Of a DNA stretch of 11,612 bases, positions 6,242 to 11,612 are shown piece after piece. A program made the position numbers and the translations under genes. A model generated the notes under the pieces. That model was not told where the DNA came from. It ran no database searches and worked only from the letters and a program-made list of their open reading frames with translations. Each line of letters starts with the position of its first letter. The stretch's first letter is position 1. Where the stretch lies: contig JAIPIO010000114.1 in NCBI GenBank assembly GCA_021734595.1, positions 1-11,612 on the forward strand, read 5' to 3'. The stretch comes from Kiritimatiellales bacterium (GTDB taxonomy: Bacteria; Verrucomicrobiota; Kiritimatiellia; Kiritimatiellales; Pontiellaceae).

Positions 6242-7900
6242 ATGAGCAAATATGCAATCGGGTTGGATTACGGAACGAATTCGGTTCGGTCGGTTATTGT
6301 GGACACGGCGGACGGGCGCGAGCTGGGGTCGGCGGTTTTCAACTATCCGCACGGCGACATGGGCGTGGTGATCGATCCCAAGGATCCGAATGTGGCAAGG
6401 CAGCATCCGGCCGACTACCTTGAGGGCATCGAAATCACGATCACCGAAGCGCTGAAGCAGGCGGGTGAGGGCGTGGCCGAAAACGTGGTCGGCATTGGCG
6501 TTGACACAACCGGCAGCACGCCGATTCCGGTGGATGCCGCAGGTGAAGCACTGGCGCTCCAAAATGAATTTGCGGAAAACCCCAATGCGATGGGCTGGTT
6601 GTGGAAGGATCACACCTCCTACAAGGAGGCGACGGAAATCACGGAAGCGGCCAAGGCGCAGCATCCCGAATACCTCGCCAAGTGCGGCGGCACCTATTCC
6701 TCGGAGTGGTTCTGGGCCAAGCTGCTCAAGTGCGCCCGTACGGACCGCGCGGTTTTCGATGCGGCCGCAAGCTGGGTCGAGCTGGCCGACTGGATTCCGG
6801 CGATCCTGACCGGAACCACCGCGCTCGACCGGGTGAAGCGCTGCATCTGCGCGGCGGGGCACAAGGCCATGTTCAATCCGGCGTGGGGCGGCTATCCCGC
6901 CGCGGATTTCATCGCCTCGTTCGACGACGGTGTACTTTCCAATGTTCGGAAATCCCTGCCCGACACGTCCGTTAATATTTCCGACACGGTGGGTACGCTG
7001 ACCGCCGAGTGGGCGGAAAAGCTTGGCCTACCGGCAGGTATCCCGGTGGCGGGCGGCGCGTTCGACGCCCACTTGGGCGGTGTCGGTTCCGGCATCAAGC
7101 CGGGCACGATGGTCAAGGTGATCGGCACCTCCACCTGCGACCTAGCGGTTGCTCCTATGGGTAACGAGCTGGCGGATATCCCCGGGGTCTGCGGCGTGGT
7201 GCCGGAATCCATTCTGCCGGGCTGCCATGGCATCGAAGCCGGGCAGTCGGCGGTGGGCGATATCTTCAACTGGTTTGTGCACAAGGTTCAGCCGGGCGGT
7301 GGTGTGGATCACGGGCAGCTTAACGACGAAGCGGCCAATCTGAAGCCCGGCGAAAGCGGTCTGCTGGCGTTGGACTGGAACAACGGCAACCGCACCATCC
7401 TGGTCGATCAGCAACTCACCGGATTGGTGATGGGGTTGACATTGCATTCATCGCCGGGCGAAATTTTCCGTGCGCTGGTGGAAGCCACCGCGTTCGGCGC
7501 GCGGATGATCCGCGACCGCATGGCGGAATACGGTGTGCCGATCGAGCGGGTAATCAACTGCGGCGGCATTGCGATCAAGAGCCCGCTGCTGATGCAGATC
7601 TACGCCGATGTGCTCAACTGCCCGATGCTGGTATCGGCCAGCGAGCAGACCTGTGCACTGGGCTCGGCCATGGCCGGCGCGGTGGTCGGCGGCGTGCATC
7701 CCGACTTCGATGCCGCGGTCGACGCCATGACCGGCATCCGCGAAAAGCAATATATTCCAATCCCTGGAAACGCGGCGGTCTATGAACGCCTGTTTGTTTT
7801 ATATAAACGGTTACATGACCTTTTCGGTACAGAAGAGTACGCTGACAACCAGTTTGACGTAATGAAAGATCTGATCGCCATACGCGAGGAACAAAGATGA
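6242..7900 (+). CDS. araB: L-ribulokinase
   Basis: Phosphorylates L-ribulose with ATP to L-ribulose-5-phosphate in the cytoplasm, the second step of L-arabinose catabolism. It has 552 residues, against about 560 in typical AraB. Seen: the N-terminal FGGY-kinase phosphate motif GLDYGTNSVRS (residues 7-17), the ribulokinase motif GVDTTGSTPIPVD (86-98), the likely catalytic base D275 in GGAFDAHLGG, the GTSTCDL loop, and the C-terminal ATP-site segment with INCGGIAIKSPLL. The start at 6242 was preferred because GGGAG lies seven bases upstream and the protein then begins MSKYAIGLDYG. An upstream in-frame start at 6125 would overlap the arabinofuranosidase gene. It is followed after two bases by the CACTAAT inverted repeat. 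Assignment is strong; a general FGGY kinase is much less likely given the araD and araA neighbours. Confidence 0.96.
   Translation: MSKYAIGLDYGTNSVRSVIVDTADGRELGSAVFNYPHGDMGVVIDPKDPNVARQHPADYLEGIEITITEALKQAGEGVAENVVGIGVDTTGSTPIPVDAAGEALALQNEFAENPNAMGWLWKDHTSYKEATEITEAAKAQHPEYLAKCGGTYSSEWFWAKLLKCARTDRAVFDAAASWVELADWIPAILTGTTALDRVKRCICAAGHKAMFNPAWGGYPAADFIASFDDGVLSNVRKSLPDTSVNISDTVGTLTAEWAEKLGLPAGIPVAGGAFDAHLGGVGSGIKPGTMVKVIGTSTCDLAVAPMGNELADIPGVCGVVPESILPGCHGIEAGQSAVGDIFNWFVHKVQPGGGVDHGQLNDEAANLKPGESGLLALDWNNGNRTILVDQQLTGLVMGLTLHSSPGEIFRALVEATAFGARMIRDRMAEYGVPIERVINCGGIAIKSPLLMQIYADVLNCPMLVSASEQTCALGSAMAGAVVGGVHPDFDAAVDAMTGIREKQYIPIPGNAAVYERLFVLYKRLHDLFGTEEYADNQFDVMKDLIAIREEQR
7755..7769. repeat. 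TTCCA-N5-TGGAA palindrome, copy 3 (inside araB)
   Basis: TTCCAATCCCTGGAA lies near the 3' end of araB. It is read as I-P-I-P-G, in the phase ATT-CCA-x-x-GGA. The araD copy uses the same phase. Confidence 0.7.
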
Positions 7901-7901
7901 A

Positions 7902-7977
7902 AAACCACTAATTCACACTAATCTACACTAATAATACCGTTCGTTAATTAGTGCCAATTAGTGAAGATTAGTGGTTT
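7902..7977. repeat. 76-bp inverted repeat of CACTAAT / ATTAGTG units
   Basis: The araB-araD gap holds three CACTAAT units at 7906, 7916 and 7926, exactly 10 bases apart. A 14-base spacer follows, then three ATTAGTG units at 7947, 7957 and 7967, also 10 bases apart. The outer 11 bases (AAACCACTAAT and ATTAGTGGTTT) are perfect complements, and the 31-base arms mismatch only in the three-base linkers. The RNA would fold into a long AT-rich hairpin ending 14 bases before the araD start. There is no T-run, so it is not a classical terminator. It resembles dispersed palindromic repeats of environmental bacteria; a role in mRNA processing or stability is inference. Confidence 0.85.
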
Positions 7978-7991
7978 GAAAGGATTCCATT

Positions 7992-8711
7992 ATGGGTTTT
8001 GAAATTTTGAAAGAGAAGGTTTGCGCGGCAAACAAGGAGATCGGCCGGACGGGGTTGGCGATCCTGACGTGGGGCAATGCCAGCGAGGCCGACCGCGCGG
8101 CGGGCGTTTTTGCGATCAAACCGAGCGGCGTGGACTACGATGCGCTGACGCCGGAGGACATCGTGATTGTTTCGCTCGACACCGGGGAAAAGGTGGAGGG
8201 CGAACTGAACCCGTCGTCCGATACGCCGAGCCATTGGCATCTGTACCGCGTTTTTCCAACCATTGGAGGAATTGTCCACACGCACTCGACCAAAGCCACG
8301 GCGTGGGCGCAGGCGAAGAAAAATATTCCAGCCTTTGGAACCACCCATGCCGACTATTTTTACGGGCCGGTGCCCTGCACCCGCGAGTTGACGCAGGCGG
8401 AGGTGGAAGGGGAGTACGAACTAAACACCGGCAAGGTGATCGAGGAACATTTTGTACGGCACGGAATCGAACCGATACAGATGCCGGCGGTGCTGGTGGC
8501 CTGCCACGGGCCGTTTGTGTGGGGTGCCGATGCCGCGAGCGCGGTGGAGTGCGGCATCACGCTGGAGGAGGTGGCGGGCATGGCGCTCAACAGTTTGGTG
8601 CTCAATCCTGCGCTGGCCGCGATGGAGCCGTACCTGCTGGATAAACATTTTTTACGTAAGCATGGGGCGAGTGCCTATTATGGGCAGAATGAACGGGGGG
8701 AAAAACAATGA
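7992..8711 (+). CDS. araD: L-ribulose-5-phosphate 4-epimerase
   Basis: Converts L-ribulose-5-phosphate to D-xylulose-5-phosphate, the last dedicated step of L-arabinose catabolism, feeding the pentose phosphate pathway. It is a class II aldolase-fold zinc enzyme of 239 residues, close to the E. coli AraD length of 231. Seen: the substrate motif TWGN (26-29), KPSGVDY (43-49), SSDTP with D77, the zinc ligands H96 and H98 in VHTHS and H172 in CHGPF, the catalytic Asp equivalent D121 in THADYF, and the C-terminal DKHFLRKHGASAYYGQ. Numbering is offset by one from E. coli (D76, H95, H97, H171). AAAGGA lies seven bases before the start. The stop overlaps the symporter start by four bases (ATGA), indicating translational coupling. 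It also contains palindrome copy 4. Confidence 0.97.
   Translation: MGFEILKEKVCAANKEIGRTGLAILTWGNASEADRAAGVFAIKPSGVDYDALTPEDIVIVSLDTGEKVEGELNPSSDTPSHWHLYRVFPTIGGIVHTHSTKATAWAQAKKNIPAFGTTHADYFYGPVPCTRELTQAEVEGEYELNTGKVIEEHFVRHGIEPIQMPAVLVACHGPFVWGADAASAVECGITLEEVAGMALNSLVLNPALAAMEPYLLDKHFLRKHGASAYYGQNERGEKQ
8326..8340. repeat. TTCCA-N5-TGGAA palindrome, copy 4 (inside araD)
   Basis: TTCCAGCCTTTGGAA lies inside araD and is read as I-P-A-F-G, in the same codon phase as the araB copy. A one-mismatch site, TTCCAACCATTGGAG at 8254-8268, is 72 bases upstream in the same gene and also in the same phase (F-P-T-I-G). Confidence 0.65.
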
Positions 8712-10444
8712 CAGGATTGAGTGGCTTGGACTGGGGCGTTATTGGAATTTATTTTGCAGCGCTGGTTGGCGTGGTGTGGTGGTCATCGAAGAAGCAGGAT
8801 ACATCGGCAGACTACTTTCTGGCCGGGCGAAACATGGGTTGGTTTGTCATAGGTGGCTCGCTGTTTGCATCGAATATCGGCTCCGAGCATATCGTTGGTT
8901 TGGCCGGTTCGGGCGCGGCAACCGGCATGGCGATGGCGCACTGGGAAATGCACGCGTGGGTTATGCTGCTGCTGGGCTGGATCTTCGTTCCTTTCTACTA
9001 TCGGGCCAACGTCTTCACGATGCCGGAGTTTCTGGAGAAGCGTTTCAACTCCAAGGTGCGCTGGATTCTTTCGGTGGTGTCGCTGGTGGCGTATGTTTTC
9101 ACCAAGGTATCCGTAACCGTCTATGCCGGAGCGATTGTTTTCCAGACGTTGCTCCCTGAGATGCAACTTACCCTCTTTGGCCAGGTATGGGGGCCGTTCT
9201 GGATCGGTGCATTTGCAACCGTTATCCTGACCGGCATCTACACGGTGTTCGGTGGTCTGCGCGCCGTACTCTACACCGATACCGCGCAAGCGTTCATCCT
9301 GCTAATCGGCTCGTTCTTCATCACCTATTTTGGTCTCAAGGCCCTAGGCGGTTGGGGTGAGCTGCGCGTGGTTTGCGGTGACCGTGCCGCCGAACTGGCG
9401 CTCTGGCGCCCCATGGTGCAGGCCGGTTCCGATATTCCCTGGTGGAAGAACGGCGACTTTCCATGGCTGGGAATTGTGATTGCCTCGCCGGTGATCGGCA
9501 TCTGGTACTGGTGCACCGACCAATACATCGTACAGCGCACGCTCGCCGCCAAGAATCTGACCCAGGCACGGCGCGGCGCCCTTTGGGGGGCGTTTCTCAA
9601 GGTGTGGCCGGTGATGATCTTCCTCGTTCCCGGTCTGATCGGCTGGGCGCTGCACCAGAAGGGCGTGATTATTATCCCGCCTAAAATCATTGACGGAGTA
9701 ACCGTTTCGGCCATCGACGGCGACCAGGTGTTTGCCACCATGGTGATGAACATGCTGCCGACCGGGCTGCGCGGCCTGGTGGTGGGCGGTCTGCTGGCGG
9801 CGTTGATGAGCTCGCTCTCCTCGCTGTTCAATTCCTGCGCCTCGCTCTTCACGGTGGATATCTACGAAAAGCTCCGTCCGAACCAATCCGAGAAACACCT
9901 CGTATCGGTCGGCCGCTTTGCCACCACCATCATTGTGGTGCTCGGCATGGCGTGGATCCCGGTCATGTACAAGGTGGCCGGCGGCGGCCTCTACAAATAC
10001 CTGCAGAGCGTGCAGGGCTATCTTGCACCACCGATTACGGCGGTTTTCCTGCTGGGTCTCTTCTGGAAACGCATCAATGCAAAGGGCGCGATGTGGGGAC
10101 TCATCAGCGGATTTTTGCTGGGCATGGCCAAGCTCACCATCCAGGCGAAATTCAGTACGATGGATCCCATGAAAATGGCCGAGCCAGCCTTCCTTGCAAA
10201 CATCGGCGACTTTAACTTCCTGTACGCCTCCGGTGCGCTCTTCCTCATCAGCATTGCCGTAGTCGTTGGCGTGTCGTTTCTTGGACCGGCGCAGGACGAA
10301 GACTCCATCAAGGGGCTCACCTATGCCTCGCTCGATAAAAAGGAAGTCCGCGCCTCGGTTGGGAAGTTCGATATCGGCATCACTGCCGTCACGCTGATCC
10401 TCGTTGTCGGCATGTATCTCTACTTCAGTTTCTGGCTGAAATAA
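8708..10444 (+). CDS. SSS-family sodium:sugar symporter, probably for L-arabinose
   Basis: A 578-residue inner-membrane sodium:solute symporter of the SGLT branch, with about 14 hydrophobic segments. Seen: the family opening DYFLAGRNMGW (35-45) followed by SNIGSEHIVGLAGSGA (55-70) in the first core helix; YWCTDQYIVQRTLAAKN, matching the vSGLT segment that contacts sugar; AALMSSLSSLFNS with S368 and S369 at the likely Na2 sodium site; and QSVQGYLAPPITAVFLLGLF near the vSGLT sugar-site Gln. The start overlaps araD by four bases, and araA follows after a hairpin. Context points to import of the L-arabinose released by the GH127 enzyme, or of a short arabino-oligosaccharide. The family call is firm; substrate is inferred from the operon. 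Confidence 0.93.
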   Translation: MTGLSGLDWGVIGIYFAALVGVVWWSSKKQDTSADYFLAGRNMGWFVIGGSLFASNIGSEHIVGLAGSGAATGMAMAHWEMHAWVMLLLGWIFVPFYYRANVFTMPEFLEKRFNSKVRWILSVVSLVAYVFTKVSVTVYAGAIVFQTLLPEMQLTLFGQVWGPFWIGAFATVILTGIYTVFGGLRAVLYTDTAQAFILLIGSFFITYFGLKALGGWGELRVVCGDRAAELALWRPMVQAGSDIPWWKNGDFPWLGIVIASPVIGIWYWCTDQYIVQRTLAAKNLTQARRGALWGAFLKVWPVMIFLVPGLIGWALHQKGVIIIPPKIIDGVTVSAIDGDQVFATMVMNMLPTGLRGLVVGGLLAALMSSLSSLFNSCASLFTVDIYEKLRPNQSEKHLVSVGRFATTIIVVLGMAWIPVMYKVAGGGLYKYLQSVQGYLAPPITAVFLLGLFWKRINAKGAMWGLISGFLLGMAKLTIQAKFSTMDPMKMAEPAFLANIGDFNFLYASGALFLISIAVVVGVSFLGPAQDEDSIKGLTYASLDKKEVRASVGKFDIGITAVTLILVVGMYLYFSFWLK

Positions 10445-10450
10445 TAAACC

Positions 10451-10473
10451 GGGCGGGGCGACCCGCCCCTTTT
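10451..10473 (+). terminator. GC-rich hairpin between symporter gene and araA
   Basis: A 7-bp all-GC stem (GGGCGGG at 10451-10457 with CCCGCCC at 10462-10468) closes a GCGA tetraloop and is followed by CTTTT. It lies seven bases after the symporter stop. The U-tract is short, so partial termination or protection of the upstream mRNA is as likely as full termination. araA begins 44 bases later with its own strong ribosome site. Confidence 0.6.
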
Positions 10474-10516
10474 ACGGACTACTTAATAAACAAAGTTGCA
10501 AAAGAGGAGGATCGCC

Positions 10517-11612
10517 ATGAATAAAGAACTATGGTTTGTAACGGGAAGTCAGCATTTGTATGGGCCACAAACGCTCGAACAGGTGGCTGCTGATGCTAAA
10601 GAAATCGCCGCGGCGCTAAACGCCGACACAACCATCCCGCTGGATGTGGTCTGGAAACCGACGGTCAAGACGCCGGACGAAGTCTACGGAATATGCCGCG
10701 ATGCCAACGCGGACGATAACTGCGTCGGGCTCATCACCTGGATGCACACCTTCAGCCCGGCCAAAATGTGGATTGCCGGACTGACCGCGCTGAAAAAACC
10801 GTTCGTGCATCTGCATACGCAGTTCGGTCGCGACATTCCGTGGTCGGAGATCGACATGGATTTCATGAACCTGAACCAGTCCGCCCACGGCGGGCGCGAG
10901 TTCGGCTTTATCTGTTCCAGGCTTCGGAAAAACCGCACGGTGGTCGTTGGCCACTGGGAAGATCCCGCAGTACGCGAAGAGCTGGGCGTTTGGGCGCGCG
11001 TCGCCAAGGCGTGGAACGAATCGCAGAACCTCAAGGTGGCGCGTTTCGGCGACAACATGCGCGAAGTGGCCGTCACCGAGGGCGACAAGGTTGAGGCGCA
11101 GATCCGGTTCGGCTATTCCGTCAACGGTTTCGGCATGGGCGACCTCAAGGCGGTTGTCGACCAGGTAACCGATGCACAGATTTCCGACCTTATGTCCGAG
11201 TACAAGGAAGTCTATATGATTCCTGAAAGCGCTCTGATGGATAACGTGTCCGAACAGGCACGTCTTGAAATCGGCATGCGTACGTTTTTAGAAAAGGGCG
11301 GTTTTGGTGCCTTCACGACGACGTTTGAAAACCTGCACGGCTTCAAGCAGCTGCCCGGTCTTGCCGTCCAGCGGCTGATGGGCGACGGCTATGGCTTTGG
11401 CGCCGAGGGCGACTGGAAGACCGCTGCCATGGTCCGCATTATGAAGGTGATGGGCGAGGGGATCGACGGCGGCACCTCGTTCATGGAGGACTATACCTAC
11501 CACCTCGATCCCACCGGCACCAAGGTGCACGGCGCGCACATGCTCGAAGCCTGCCCATCGATTGCGGCGGACCAGCCGAGTCTTGAAACCCATCCGTTGG
11601 GCATCGGCGGCA
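10517..11612 (+). CDS. araA: L-arabinose isomerase, cut by the window edge
   Basis: Interconverts L-arabinose and L-ribulose in the cytoplasm, the first catabolic step. 365 of about 500 residues are visible; the reading frame is open to the window edge. Seen: the N-terminal signature ELWFVTGSQHLYG (4-16), TWMHTFSPAKMWI, LHTQFGRDIPW and DFMNLNQSAHGGREFGF. Three of the four manganese-binding and catalytic residues known in E. coli AraA (E306, E333, H350, H450) appear with a constant offset of nine: E297 in GAEGDWK, E324 in FMEDYTY, and H341 in GAHMLEACP. The fourth lies beyond the window. The ribosome site GAGGAGG (10504-10510) is six bases from the start. It is the last visible gene of the arabinose operon. 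Its separate hairpin and strong ribosome site could let it be expressed at a different level. Confidence 0.97.
   Translation, partial: MNKELWFVTGSQHLYGPQTLEQVAADAKEIAAALNADTTIPLDVVWKPTVKTPDEVYGICRDANADDNCVGLITWMHTFSPAKMWIAGLTALKKPFVHLHTQFGRDIPWSEIDMDFMNLNQSAHGGREFGFICSRLRKNRTVVVGHWEDPAVREELGVWARVAKAWNESQNLKVARFGDNMREVAVTEGDKVEAQIRFGYSVNGFGMGDLKAVVDQVTDAQISDLMSEYKEVYMIPESALMDNVSEQARLEIGMRTFLEKGGFGAFTTTFENLHGFKQLPGLAVQRLMGDGYGFGAEGDWKTAAMVRIMKVMGEGIDGGTSFMEDYTYHLDPTGTKVHGAHMLEACPSIAADQPSLETHPLGIGG

Noticed and set aside
7902..7977. A CRISPR-like or tandem-array reading of the CACTAAT repeats
   Set aside because: The units are 7 bases with 3-base linkers in two opposed arms. There are no spacers of CRISPR length and no cas genes.
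7978..7991. A riboswitch in the araB-araD gap
   Set aside because: The gap is explained by the inverted repeat and a ribosome site. No known aptamer layout is seen.

Overview
The window looks like a chromosomal segment of a polysaccharide-degrading, Gram-negative-type bacterium. I favour the PVC group (Kiritimatiellota, Lentisphaerota or Verrucomicrobiota). The reasons are a Tat-exported Gfo/Idh/MocA oxidoreductase with a GDxGCH motif, a secreted GH127-type arabinofuranosidase fed into a sodium-symporter arabinose operon, and roughly 58-60% GC in the sugar genes. This placement is inference; no marker gene is present.

Left part, 1-1473: one plus-strand Gfo/Idh/MocA oxidoreductase (14-1396), closed by a convincing intrinsic terminator at 1428-1456. 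Middle part, 1474-3052, minus strand: a three-gene hipB-hipS-hipT toxin-antitoxin module with overlapping genes. It is preceded by three near-identical dyad operators whose centres are exactly 40 bp apart. The HipT kinase carries a Val where the family has its second metal-binding Asp, so its activity is in doubt. A ROK-family repressor (3053-4156, minus) lies directly upstream of the module and is divergent from the sugar operon.

Right part, 4157-11612, plus strand: an L-arabinose release, uptake and catabolism operon. Its order is a secreted GH127-like beta-L-arabinofuranosidase, araB (ribulokinase), araD (ribulose-5-phosphate 4-epimerase), an SSS/SGLT-type sodium:sugar symporter, and araA (arabinose isomerase, cut by the window edge). 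Together these would free L-arabinose outside the cytoplasm, import it with sodium, and convert it via L-ribulose and L-ribulose-5-phosphate to D-xylulose-5-phosphate. The divergent ROK protein is the obvious candidate regulator; no AraC- or GntR-type AraR is seen.

Two kinds of non-coding repeat stand out. One is a short palindrome, TTCCA-N5-TGGAA, present four times exactly against about 0.01 expected by chance, with copies both between and inside genes. The other is a 76-bp inverted repeat made of three CACTAAT and three ATTAGTG units on a 10-bp period, sitting between araB and araD. No tRNA, rRNA, CRISPR array, insertion sequence or origin was seen. No gene-free stretch exceeds 300 bases.
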